NCBI GenBank assembly: GCA_965226925.1 | Contig: CBDDEN010000009.1 | Location: forward strand, 1 to 64,000 | Direction of reading: 5' to 3' | DNA length: 64,000 nt | DNA from: CBDDCX01 sp965226925 | GTDB taxonomy: Bacteria > Gemmatimonadota > Gemmatimonadetes > Longimicrobiales > Gaopeijiaceae | In this document: positions 16,147 to 25,127 of the stretch, piece by piece | How positions within the stretch are numbered: the stretch's first letter is position 1 | Layout of the letters: each line of letters starts with the position of its first letter | Notes under the pieces: generated by a model | Seen by the model: only the letters and a program-made list of their open reading frames with translations | Told to the model about the DNA's origin: nothing | Databases searched by the model: none | Position numbers and translations under genes: made by a program

Positions 16147-17907
16147 GTGCAGAAGCAGAATGGATCCGTGAGCAACGGCGACCGTCCCTCCGCAGACTCG
16201 GCGTCTGGAGATTATGGGGTAGCCTTCCCGAACTCTCGGAAGGTCTTCGTGGAAGGCCGCCAAGGGGTGCGGGTTCCCATGCGTGAGATCGCGCTGTCCG
16301 GCGGTGAGCCGCCGGTCCGGGTGAACGACACCAGCGGCCCCCTCGGCGTCGATCCGCACCAAGGCATTCCGGAGCTCCGCAAGGAGTGGATCGTGGGTCG
16401 AGCGGACGTGGAGGAAGGGGAGATCACCTATCGGCCCGTGAAGCCCGAAGCCTCCGTACCGATCCCCGAGGCCCTTCAGAACCGCCCGCTGCGCTCCACC
16501 GGAGGCCCGGTCACGCAGATGCACTACGCCAAGCGCGGCGAGATCACCGCCGAAATGGAGTTCGTCGCCATCCGCGAGAGTATGGATGCCGAATTCGTGC
16601 GCGCCGAAGTTGCCCGCGGGCGTGCCATCATCCCCGCCAACATCAACCATCCGGAATCCGAGCCCATGATCATCGGGCGCGCCTTCCAGGTGAAGATCAA
16701 CGCTAACATCGGCAACTCGGCGGTGGGCTCGTCCATCGAGGAGGAGGTGGAGAAGCTGCGCTGGGCCACCCTCTGGGGGGCCGACACCGTCATGGATCTT
16801 TCCACGGGCAAGAACATCCACGAAACCCGCCAGTGGATCGTCCGCAACTCGCCGGTGCCGATCGGCACGGTGCCCATCTATCAGGCCCTCGAGAAGGTCA
16901 ACGGCGTTCCGGAGGATCTGACCTGGGAGGTGTATCGCGACACGCTGATCGAGCAGTGCGAGCAGGGGGTGGACTACTTCACGGTCCACGCGGGCGTATT
17001 GCTACGCTACGTGCCGATGACGGCTCAACGCGTCACCGGCATCGTCTCCCGTGGTGGCTCGATCATGGCCAAATGGTGCCTGTCCCATCACAAGGAGAGC
17101 TTCCTCTACACCCGCTTCCGGGACATATGCGAGATCATGGCGGCGTACGACGTCGCCTTCTCGCTGGGAGACGGGCTGCGACCCGGCTCCCTGGCCGATG
17201 CCAACGACGAGGCTCAGTTCGCCGAGCTCAAGACCCAGGGTGAGCTCACCCGAATCGCCTGGGAGCACGACGTCCAGGTCATGAACGAGGGCCCTGGACA
17301 CGTGCCCATGCACATGATCAAAGAGAACATGGACAAGCAACTGGAGTGGTGTGACGAGGCTCCGTTCTACACGCTCGGGCCGCTCACCACGGACATCGCC
17401 CCCGGGTACGATCACATCACCAGCGCGATCGGTGCGGCCCAGATCGGTTGGTACGGAACGGCCATGTTGTGTTACGTGACGCCCAAGGAGCACCTGGGCC
17501 TCCCGAACCGGGAGGACGTGAAGGCGGGAGTCATCACCTACAAGATCGCCGCCCACGCCGCCGACCTGGCCAAAGGGCATCCCCACGCCAGGGAGTGGGA
17601 CGACGCCATAAGTAAGGCGCGCTTCGACTTCCGCTGGGAGGACCAGTTCAACCTGGCCCTGGATCCGGTGACCGCCCGCGAGTACCACGACGAAACCCTG
17701 CCGGCCGACGGAGCCAAGGTGGCACACTTCTGCTCGATGTGTGGACCCAAGTTCTGCTCCATGAAGATCACGCAGGACATCCGTGATTATGCGGCCGAAA
17801 GGGGCCTCGACGCGGATGAGGATGCTGTGGAGACGGGCCTTCAGGAGAAGGCCGAAGAATTCAAGGAGCGGGGCGGGGAGCTGTACGTGGGAGTCGAGGG
17901 GGACTGA
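16147..17907 (+). CDS. thiC: Phosphomethylpyrimidine synthase ThiC
   Basis: A radical SAM enzyme that converts 5-aminoimidazole ribotide to hydroxymethylpyrimidine phosphate in thiamine synthesis. A GGGAG six bases upstream supports the GTG start at 16147, giving 586 residues, close to the family norm; the frame is open to 16102. Family signatures include MHYAKRGEITAEMEFVA, ANINHPESEPMIIGR and SLGDGLRPGS. The C-terminal cluster motif CSMCGPKFC binds the [4Fe-4S]. The gene is intact and lies behind a TPP riboswitch. No other thiamine gene is nearby. Confidence 0.97.
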   Translation: MQKQNGSVSNGDRPSADSASGDYGVAFPNSRKVFVEGRQGVRVPMREIALSGGEPPVRVNDTSGPLGVDPHQGIPELRKEWIVGRADVEEGEITYRPVKPEASVPIPEALQNRPLRSTGGPVTQMHYAKRGEITAEMEFVAIRESMDAEFVRAEVARGRAIIPANINHPESEPMIIGRAFQVKINANIGNSAVGSSIEEEVEKLRWATLWGADTVMDLSTGKNIHETRQWIVRNSPVPIGTVPIYQALEKVNGVPEDLTWEVYRDTLIEQCEQGVDYFTVHAGVLLRYVPMTAQRVTGIVSRGGSIMAKWCLSHHKESFLYTRFRDICEIMAAYDVAFSLGDGLRPGSLADANDEAQFAELKTQGELTRIAWEHDVQVMNEGPGHVPMHMIKENMDKQLEWCDEAPFYTLGPLTTDIAPGYDHITSAIGAAQIGWYGTAMLCYVTPKEHLGLPNREDVKAGVITYKIAAHAADLAKGHPHAREWDDAISKARFDFRWEDQFNLALDPVTAREYHDETLPADGAKVAHFCSMCGPKFCSMKITQDIRDYAAERGLDADEDAVETGLQEKAEEFKERGGELYVGVEGD

Positions 17908-18198
17908 ACTCGGTGTCGAAACGCCGAGTACATCCCGCCCGTCGCCAAAGGCCTTGCATCGGGCATGCTGTATCCCGTGCTTCATCGGCTCGAGCGGCAC
18001 GGCCACATCAAGGGGCGTTGGGGAGCCTCAGAGAGTGGCCGTAAGCGAAAGTACTACCACCTCACCGCAACCGGCTCGGCGGAACTCGCCGAGCAGCGCC
18101 AACAATGGCAGGCCGTGGACGCCACTCTCCGCAATATCTGGCTTGCAGTTTCGCTCGTGGGGGGGTCGTCGTCGGCTCCGTTGCCACAGGGGGTTTGA
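17908..18198 (+). pseudogene. PadR-family regulator, N-terminally truncated
   Basis: The recognisable part runs from GMLYPVLHRLERHGHIKGRW through SGRKRKYYHLTATG to the stop at 18198. This is the recognition helix, wing and start of the dimerisation helix of a PadR winged-helix regulator. The usual 30-35 N-terminal residues (first helices, LLILRALA..HGYA) are absent. The sequence instead runs directly into the end of thiC, so the 5' end was deleted. PadR genes usually control the permease-type gene that follows, and one follows here. Confidence 0.6.
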
Positions 18199-18203
18199 GT
18201 ACC

Positions 18204-19578
18204 ATGGCGGATCCGGATGAGAGGGACGCGCTCGAGGTACAAGTAGACCATTGGCGGTCCTACCTCCAACGCCGCCGGGCCATCCGCCCAGTCGACGTGG
18301 AGGAGTTGGAGGACCATCTGCGCGACCAGGTCGCAACCCTCGTCGACGCCGGCCTGGCTACCGACGAGGCCTTCCTAGTGGCCGTCAAGCGCCTGGGCGC
18401 GCTGGACGCGCTCTCTCGGGAGTTCGCACTCGAGCATTCCGGGCGGCTCTGGAAACAGTTGGTCGCGGCCCCGGACGTCTCCGATGAATCGGTTGGCGAG
18501 GCGCGCTCCGAAGCCATCGTCGTGTTTCTCTTGGCGGTGGTCGCGGCCCTGGCGGTGAAGGTACCCGAGTTGTTCGGTCGTGCGATCTCTGGGGACGACG
18601 CCGGGTTCTACGCCCGAAACTTCAGTCTCTTCGTCTTTCCGCTCCTGACCGGCTACTTCGCCTGGAAGCGTCGGCTGAGCGTGGTCACGTGCGGTTGGCT
18701 TGTCGCGATGTTCGCGGCCGCCGTGGTGTTCGCCAACGTCTTCCCATTCACGCCCGCGGGCTCCACGGAGATGCTCACGGCGCTGCATTTACCGATCGCA
18801 TTGTGGCTGGCCGTGGGCATCGCCTACGCCGGGGGCCGCTGGATGGATGGCGCCGGCCGAATGGACTTCGTCCGCTTCTCAGGTGAGCTGGCGATCTACT
18901 ACGTGCTCATCGCCCTCGGCGGCGGAGTACTCACGGGCTTCACGATCGGCATGTTCGAGAGCATCGGCCTCGAAGTCGAGTGGCTGGCCGAAGCTTGGCT
19001 CCTGCCGTGCGGGGCGTTGGGAGCCGTCATGATCGGCTCCTGGCTCGTGGAGGCCAAGCAGAGTGTCATCGAGAACATGGCCCCCGTACTGACACGCCTG
19101 TTCACGCCGCTGTTCGCAGCGACGCTTCTGGTCTTCTTCGTGACCATGGCTTGGACGGGCCGCGGCATCGACATCGAACGAAACGTGCTTATCGCCTTCG
19201 ACCTATTGTTGGTCGTGGTCGTCGGCCTCTTGCTCTACTCCGTGTCCGCACGGGACCCCGAAGCGCCCCCCAGGTGCGTCCGATGTGCTGCTCGTGGTGC
19301 TGGTCGTCAGCGCCCTGATCGTAGACGCGGTGGCCCTGGCGGCAATCGCTGCTCGGATCACGGAGTTCGGCTTCACGGCCAACCGGACGGCCGCCCTGGG
19401 CGAGAACGTCATTCTGCTCGTGAACCTGGGGTGGTCCGCATGGCTCTACACGGGGTTCCTGCGTGGCCGAGGCTCATTCGCCGCTCTCGAGGACTGGCAA
19501 ACGGCCTACCTTCCCGTATACGCCGCCTGGGCGGGAATCGTCGTCGCCACGTTCCCGCCCTTGTTCGGTTACGTCTGA
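18204..19578 (+). pseudogene. Permease-prefix domain membrane protein, one frameshift
   Basis: The N-terminal permease prefix domain 1 (RRRAIRPVDVEELEDHLRDQ, then DEAFLVAVKRLG) is followed by about ten hydrophobic segments resembling DUF4153-like membrane proteins. The frame breaks at a run of six C (19266-19271). Adding one C restores LLYSVSARDPEAPPPGASDV, continuing as LLVVLVVSALIVDAVALAA to a natural stop at 19578. Total length would be about 458 residues. Pairing with a PadR gene is typical of Gemmatimonadota and Acidobacteriota. A true pseudogene and a homopolymer sequence error are both possible. Confidence 0.65.
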
Positions 19579-19594
19579 GTGCAGCCTCTCCCAG

Positions 19595-19837
19595 GCGAAT
19601 CCCGCTCAGCAGGAAGTTCGCGCGCCTCATGCTCGGCTCCACGTCGTCGCTCAACTCCTCCGCGAGCCTCTCGAAGACTTCCCGTTCGATGAGCGTCGCG
19701 TGCCGCTGGCCACCGAAGTCGGCGTTGCCCTCGAGGCCGCGACCTTCGAGGCCGACCACCTCGTCCACACCGGCCATCGGGCCACCGTGTGACGTCCTGA
19801 GCCAGATGGCCTCGACCCTCCCGGCTCCATCTGTCAT
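19595..19837 (-). pseudogene. MOSC-domain protein, 3' truncated
   Basis: From the ATG at 19837 the product reads GRVEAIWLRTSHGGPM, GRGLEGNADFGGQRHATLIE and PSMRRANFLLSGIRL. This is the N-terminal half of a MOSC domain, which handles sulfur or molybdenum-cofactor chemistry. After about 80 residues the similarity stops where the sequence meets the 3' end of the convergent permease-prefix gene, so the C-terminal half, including the usual catalytic Cys region, is missing. It begins just downstream of korB. Confidence 0.6.
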
Positions 19838-19840
19838 GGC

Positions 19841-20896
19841 TCAGCGCCAGCGCTTTTGGAGCTTCTCCAGCGCCTCACTCCCGGGGCACAGCTTGTCGTA
19901 CGGGACGTCCACGAGCGCCCTCTCGACCGTATCTTCGAAGGCGTGCATGTCCTGCCCGGTCGGTTCGACGTAGAGCAGACCTGTTACGACCTCACCGCGG
20001 CTCTGAACCTCCCGGAGGTGGTTGGACGCCGCGTTACGGTCAGTGGGATCGTACCCACCGCTCACGGAGCGGAAGCGCACGGTACTTCCGTCGTGCATCG
20101 TGACCGCCGTGACCGAGCCCTCCGCCTGCTCCGCCTTGATTTCGCTTCGCAGCGGCACAAAATCGGTCTCCACGACCTCGGTGTTGTGGAATCGCGTATA
20201 GGCGTAGCTCTTGGTCGAGCCTTCGTGATCGTTGAAGGTCACGCATGGCGAGATGACGTCTACCAACGAGAATCCCTTGTGTTTGATCGCGGCCTTGAGG
20301 ATAGGCACCAACTGGACCTTGTCACCCGAGAAGCTGCGCGCCACGAACGTCGCGCCCAAAGTGAGCGCGAGCGGGACCGGATCGATGGGGTGCATCTTGT
20401 TCGCCTCGCCCCGCTTGGACAGAGTACCCACATCGGCCGACGCCGAGAATTGCCCCTTCGTGAGACCGTATACGCCGTTGTTCTCCAGCACGTAGGTCAT
20501 GTCCACGTTGCGCCGAATGGCGTGGCACAACTGCCCCAGCCCGATGGACAGGGAGTCCCCGTCGCCGGAGATCCCGATGTAGACCAACTCCCGGTTGGCG
20601 GCGTTGGCTCCGGTCGCGATGGAGGGCATGCGCCCGTGCACCGAGTTGAAGCCGTGCGCTTCGCTCAGGAAGTACGCCGGGGTCTTGGACGAACACCCGA
20701 TGCCGCTGAGCTTGGCCGCCCGGTGGGGCGGAATGTCCAGCTCAAAAAACGTCTGTACGATGGCTGCGGTGATCGAGTCGTGTCCGCAACCGGCGCACAG
20801 CGTCGACATGGTGCCCTCGTAGTCGCGCTGCGTGAGACCGAGCGCGTTCTTCCGAAAACGTGGGTGTCGGACCATCGGTTTCGCTGTCTGTGCCAT
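19841..20896 (-). CDS. korB: 2-oxoacid:ferredoxin oxidoreductase beta subunit
   Basis: A TPP-binding catalytic subunit of 351 residues, probably 2-oxoglutarate:ferredoxin oxidoreductase. It carries the cluster cysteines in STLCAGCGHDSI and GIGCSSKTPAYF. The TPP/Mg motif is GDGDSLSIGLGQL followed by YVLENNGVYGLTKGQ. It lies 8 bases after korA and shares its transcript. With KorA it would oxidatively decarboxylate a 2-oxoacid to the acyl-CoA and reduce ferredoxin. The assignment to 2-oxoglutarate rests on the KorAB-type domain arrangement rather than on residues I can verify. Confidence 0.92.
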   Translation of the reverse strand: MAQTAKPMVRHPRFRKNALGLTQRDYEGTMSTLCAGCGHDSITAAIVQTFFELDIPPHRAAKLSGIGCSSKTPAYFLSEAHGFNSVHGRMPSIATGANAANRELVYIGISGDGDSLSIGLGQLCHAIRRNVDMTYVLENNGVYGLTKGQFSASADVGTLSKRGEANKMHPIDPVPLALTLGATFVARSFSGDKVQLVPILKAAIKHKGFSLVDVISPCVTFNDHEGSTKSYAYTRFHNTEVVETDFVPLRSEIKAEQAEGSVTAVTMHDGSTVRFRSVSGGYDPTDRNAASNHLREVQSRGEVVTGLLYVEPTGQDMHAFEDTVERALVDVPYDKLCPGSEALEKLQKRWR

Positions 20897-20904
20897 GGAG
20901 GCTC

Positions 20905-22728
20905 CTACCCCGCTTCCGTCGGGATGAGTCCCAACTGCTCCCGGACACCGTCCAGGACGTAGTCGGCGGTTATGGGAAAGCCGCGGTAGTCCCTCACCGA
21001 CGCGAGCTTGCCCTTCGCGATCCCCGTCTCGAGCGCGAAAAGGCGCTGGAGCTGGGCGTCCCGGTTCTGCTCCACGACGACGTTCGTGTCGTGGGCCTGA
21101 AGGAACTCCTCGACGGCGCTCGAAAAGGGAAACGCCTTCACCCGCATGTAATTCACGTTTACCCCCTCTGCGGCCAACCGATCGACGGCCTCGAGCACTG
21201 CGCCGCGGCAGCTGCCGACCGTGACGATGGAGACACGCGCGTCGTCGGACATTCGGATCTCCGGACTCGGGGTGTGCTCGGCCGCCGAGTCGATCTTCCT
21301 CGCGATGCGATCCACCACTTCCTTGTAGAGGTCGCCGTCCTCCGTGTAGCGCCCGAACCGGTCGTGGCCGGATCCTCGAGTAAAGTAGGCTCCGTCCGGG
21401 TGAACGCCCGGCAGTGTCCGATACGCGATGCCGTCTCCGTCCCCGTCCATGTACCGGTAGAACTTGTCCAGGCCCTCCACCTCCTCCGCGGACAACACCT
21501 TGCCCCTGTCGGGCACGTAGTCGTCATCCCACTCCAGCCGTTTGCACATCCAGTCGTTCATCCCGATGTCGAGGTCCGAGACCACGAAGACCGGCGTCTG
21601 GAAGCGGTCGGCTAGATCGAAGGCCGCCACGGCCATATGGAAACATTCCCCGGGCTCCGAGGGAAAGAGCGCCACGTGCTTGGTGTCTCCGTGGGACGCA
21701 TAGGCCACCTCGAAAAAATCGCCCTGCTGTGTCCGGGTCGGCATACCTGTCGATGGACCCGTCCGCTGGATGTCGAAGAGCACCGCCGGTATCTCGGCGT
21801 AGTAGGCCAGGCCGATGAACTCGTTCATGAGCGAGATGCCGGGACCGCTGGTCGGCGTAAACGCCCTCGCCCCCATCCACGACGCTCCGAGCACCATCCC
21901 GATGGCCGCCAGTTCATCTTCCGCCTGGATGATGCAGTAGAGCTTCTTGCCGGTCTCCGGATCTTGGCGAAAGCGATCACAGAAGGCCTTGAACGAATCC
22001 ATGACCGACGTGGCGGGCGTGATGGGATACCATGCTCCCACCGTGGCCCCGGCATAGACGCAACCCAACGCCGCCGCCGCGTTCCCCGTCATGAGCACGC
22101 AGTCCGAGGTGCTGTCCATGGTTTCCAACCGGACCGGAAGCGGACACTCGAAGTGCTCCTTCGCATACTCGTATCCGAGGCGGATCGCGACCTTGTTCGA
22201 ATCGAGGAGCTTGGGCTTTCTGGCGAAAGTCTCGTCGATCAGCCCATGCACCACATCCGCATCGATGTCGAGAAGGGCTATCAGCGTTCCCACGTACGCG
22301 ATGTTCGTCATGAGAAGCCGCTCTCGCGCACCGTCGAAGTTCTCGACGCACATCTTGGCCACGGGGACACCCAGGAACGTCACATCATCCCGCAGGAGGT
22401 CCTCGTCCAGACGTCGGGTCGAGTCGAAGACGACGTACCCGCCCGTACGGACCTCCTCGATGTCCCGCTCGTACGTCTCGGGGTTCATGGCGACCATGAC
22501 GTCGATGTTGGCCGACCGCGCGTCATAACCGTCCCTGTTGACCCGGATCTCGTACCACGTGGGCAGCCCCTGAATGTTCGACGGGAACACGTTCTTCCCC
22601 GAAACCGGTATCCCCATGCGGAAGACCGCCTGCATCAGCAGGCTATTTGCGCTGGCGGAACCCGTGCCGTTGACCGTGGCGATCTTCAGCGCGAAATCGT
22701 TTATGCTGGCGGGAGTGTCTCGGTCCAA
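20905..22728 (-). CDS. korA: 2-oxoacid:ferredoxin oxidoreductase alpha subunit (gamma-alpha fusion)
   Basis: A 607-residue protein with the fused gamma domain at the N-terminus (about residues 1-190, starting INDFALKIATVNGTGSASAN). The alpha domain follows: GNAAAALGCVYAGATVGAWY, ITPATSVMDSF, EDELAAIGMVLGASWMGARA and TSGPGISLMNEFIGLAYYAE. This is the usual KorA architecture. The start overlaps the upstream oxidoreductase gene by 28 bp, indicating one operon. It binds the 2-oxoacid and CoA together with KorB. Confidence 0.93.
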   Translation of the reverse strand: MDRDTPASINDFALKIATVNGTGSASANSLLMQAVFRMGIPVSGKNVFPSNIQGLPTWYEIRVNRDGYDARSANIDVMVAMNPETYERDIEEVRTGGYVVFDSTRRLDEDLLRDDVTFLGVPVAKMCVENFDGARERLLMTNIAYVGTLIALLDIDADVVHGLIDETFARKPKLLDSNKVAIRLGYEYAKEHFECPLPVRLETMDSTSDCVLMTGNAAAALGCVYAGATVGAWYPITPATSVMDSFKAFCDRFRQDPETGKKLYCIIQAEDELAAIGMVLGASWMGARAFTPTSGPGISLMNEFIGLAYYAEIPAVLFDIQRTGPSTGMPTRTQQGDFFEVAYASHGDTKHVALFPSEPGECFHMAVAAFDLADRFQTPVFVVSDLDIGMNDWMCKRLEWDDDYVPDRGKVLSAEEVEGLDKFYRYMDGDGDGIAYRTLPGVHPDGAYFTRGSGHDRFGRYTEDGDLYKEVVDRIARKIDSAAEHTPSPEIRMSDDARVSIVTVGSCRGAVLEAVDRLAAEGVNVNYMRVKAFPFSSAVEEFLQAHDTNVVVEQNRDAQLQRLFALETGIAKGKLASVRDYRGFPITADYVLDGVREQLGLIPTEAG

Positions 22729-24503
22729 GTCGCTTTACCGGCGTAGGGGATAAGTAGGTCGAACTTACGCATGTCCCAAGCGGCGGTCGGGCAGCGCTCG
22801 GCGCACAGTCCGCAGTGCACACACAGATCCTCGTCTTTGACCATGACGCGTGCGGTCTGAGGAAGGGCCTCCGACACGTAGATGTCCTGCTCCAGATTGT
22901 CCGCGGGCGCGGTGAGGCGAGTCCTCAGGTCCTCCTCCGTGCCGTTGACCGTTATGGTCAGGCAGTAGACGGGGCAAACGTCGATACAGGCGTCGCACTC
23001 GATGCAGAGCTTGGGCGTGAAATGGGTCTGAATATCACAGTTCAGACAGCGCTCGACCTCCAGTGCGGTCTGCTCGGGATCGAACCCCAACTCGACCTCG
23101 ACCTCGAGCGCCTTGAAGCGTTCGACGAGGTCGACGTGGTTCATCTTTGAGCGGGAGGCCGGGTTGTAGTCGCTCCCGTAGCTCCACGAGTGGAGCCCCA
23201 TCTTCTGAGATACCAGGGTCATGCCATAAGGGGGGCGGTCCGTGAGCGGCACATCCTGGCAGTGGTTGTAGATCGAGATCGCCGCCTGATGTCCGTGCTC
23301 CACGGCCCAGATGATGTTCTCGGGGCCCCAGGCCGCGTCCCCACCCATGAAGACGCCGTCACGTGTGGTCTGGAAGGTGGTGCGATCCACCACGGGCATG
23401 TCCCAATCCCCGAACTCGATTCCGATGTCCCGCTCGATCCAGGGGAACGCGTTGTCCTGCCCGATGGCGAGGATCACGTCATCGCACGGAATCACCGTGG
23501 AATCGAGCTTGGTGGCGACCAGTCGCCCCGTGTCGTCCGGATGCCACTCGACGACGTCGAACTCCATCCCTACAAGGCGCCCATCCTCCAGCACGAATCG
23601 ACCCGGCGAGTGGTCCTCCACGATCTCCACCACCTCCTCCTCCGCGTCCTCCAACTCCCACGCGGACGCCTTGAAGTGGGGCCGACTCTTGCGGGCAACG
23701 ACCTTCACGTCCTTTCCGCCGATCCGCTTCGCCGTGCGGCAGCAGTCCATGGCCGTATTTCCGACCCCGATGACCAGCACCCGCTCGCCGATCTCCTCCG
23801 TGTGGCCGAAGTGTACGGACTCGAGCCACTCGATGCCGATGTGGATATTCGCACCGGCCTCTTCCCTGCCCGGGATGGTCAGCTCTTTGCCCTTGGGGGC
23901 CCCGGTCCCGATGAAGACCGCGTCGAAATCCTCCTCGTCGAGGAAGGTCTTCAGGCTTTCGACGGCGTGGTTGTAGCGGACCTCGACTCCCATATCGAGA
24001 ATGGCGGCGATCTCCTCGTTCAGAACCCCTGCGGGCAGCCTGAAGGAGGGAATGTTGGTCCGCATGAGACCCCCCGGGCGGTCCATCTTCTCGAAGAGAA
24101 CGCACTCGTACCCCAACTGCATGAGGTCGTTGGCCACGGTCAGCGAGGCGGGACCGGCACCGATCAGGGCCACGCGCTTGCCGTTCTTCTCCTCCGGAGC
24201 CTTGGGGAGCAGATCCGACACGTCGTCCCTCAGGTCTGATGCCACCCGCTTGAGACGGCATATGGCCACGGGTTCGTCTTCGACTCGCACCCGCCGGCAG
24301 GCCGGTTCGCAGGGGCGGTCACAGGTCCTCCCCAGGATGCCCGGGAAGACGTTCGAGTCGCGGTTGAGCATATACGACTCCGTAAAACGTCCCTCCGCGA
24401 TGAGCCGAATGTACTCCGGTACGGGTGTGTGGGCGGGACACGCCCACTGGCAGTCGACGACCTTATGGTAGTACTGCGGATCAACTACGTCCGTTGGTTC
24501 CAC
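22701..24503 (-). CDS. GltD-like FAD/[4Fe-4S] oxidoreductase with C-terminal 2x[4Fe-4S] ferredoxin domain
   Basis: About 600 residues from a GTG at 24503, which has GAGAGG upstream (the frame is open to 24563). The N-terminal cluster domain (CQWACPAHTPVPEYI, CDRPCEPACRR) resembles glutamate synthase small subunit. Two dinucleotide-binding folds follow: ALIGAGPASLTVANDL for FAD and VLVIGVGNTAMDCCRTAKR for NAD(P)H, with GVFMGGDAAWGPENII closing the FAD site. The C-terminus has two ferredoxin motifs, CIECDACIDVCP and CVHCGLCAERCP. It heads the kor operon and probably links reduced ferredoxin from KorAB to NAD(P). Confidence 0.85.
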   Translation of the reverse strand: MEPTDVVDPQYYHKVVDCQWACPAHTPVPEYIRLIAEGRFTESYMLNRDSNVFPGILGRTCDRPCEPACRRVRVEDEPVAICRLKRVASDLRDDVSDLLPKAPEEKNGKRVALIGAGPASLTVANDLMQLGYECVLFEKMDRPGGLMRTNIPSFRLPAGVLNEEIAAILDMGVEVRYNHAVESLKTFLDEEDFDAVFIGTGAPKGKELTIPGREEAGANIHIGIEWLESVHFGHTEEIGERVLVIGVGNTAMDCCRTAKRIGGKDVKVVARKSRPHFKASAWELEDAEEEVVEIVEDHSPGRFVLEDGRLVGMEFDVVEWHPDDTGRLVATKLDSTVIPCDDVILAIGQDNAFPWIERDIGIEFGDWDMPVVDRTTFQTTRDGVFMGGDAAWGPENIIWAVEHGHQAAISIYNHCQDVPLTDRPPYGMTLVSQKMGLHSWSYGSDYNPASRSKMNHVDLVERFKALEVEVELGFDPEQTALEVERCLNCDIQTHFTPKLCIECDACIDVCPVYCLTITVNGTEEDLRTRLTAPADNLEQDIYVSEALPQTARVMVKDEDLCVHCGLCAERCPTAAWDMRKFDLLIPYAGKATWTETLPPA

Positions 24504-24591
24504 GTTCAGGACCTCTCGGACCGGTGGATGGGACAAATGGAGCGACCATGAATGCGGGTACACCTGGGATTCCGCAAGGTGGCATACCGGC

Positions 24592-25011
24592 TCAGTTTAC
24601 CGCCTCTGACACGTTGCGCGAGACGACTTCCCGGACCCGATCCTGCCGGGCGAACAACACGAGTCCGTCACCGGCCTCGAGCGTAATCTCGCGCGAAGGC
24701 TGAACACTCACCTCACCGTCGCGCTCCACCAGCACGATGTCCAGGTCCCACATACGGCTCACGATCCGGATCTGCGGATTCGCGTGCCGGACCCTCATGA
24801 TGGCTTCCATGTTGACCTGATCGTCACCCGTACACGCGACGAAGGTCAGGGCGCGGTCGAGCCGAGCCTTCTCCAAGGTAGACTCGTCTCGCCCATCCCC
24901 GCGGATCACTGGTACGCCCAATTCACCGAGGAACTTCTCGACCTCGGGCTTATGCGCGTGGTCGATGGCCACGACATCGAGCCTCCGTGTAGAAGACGAC
25001 CCCGCGAGCAT
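24592..25011 (-). pseudogene. RCK/TrkA-type NAD-binding regulator, N-terminally truncated
   Basis: The sequence LDVVAIDHAHKPEVEKFL, VPVIRGDGRDESTLEKA, ALTFVACTGDDQVNMEAIM and RIVSRMWDLDI is the second half of a TrkA-N Rossmann domain. It is followed by a short TrkA-C-like region with EAGDGLVLFARQDRVREVV. The glycine-rich first strand (GxGxxG) and any membrane part are missing upstream. The frame is open to 25146 but loses similarity. It is most likely the relic of a potassium channel or uptake regulator. Confidence 0.6.
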
Positions 25012-25127
25012 GAAAGGGCTGGCGGGGCTGCGGGCAACGGTGGGAGCTACCCACGGTTTGCGCAAAGGTTTTCGTTGCTCCGGGCCCTGGAGGCCGTGCG
25101 CGACAGCCTGTACCCCTGGACCGGCCC

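Noticed and set aside
16108..18006. Long minus-strand ORFs opposite thiC
   Set aside because: They are antisense shadows of a well supported gene.
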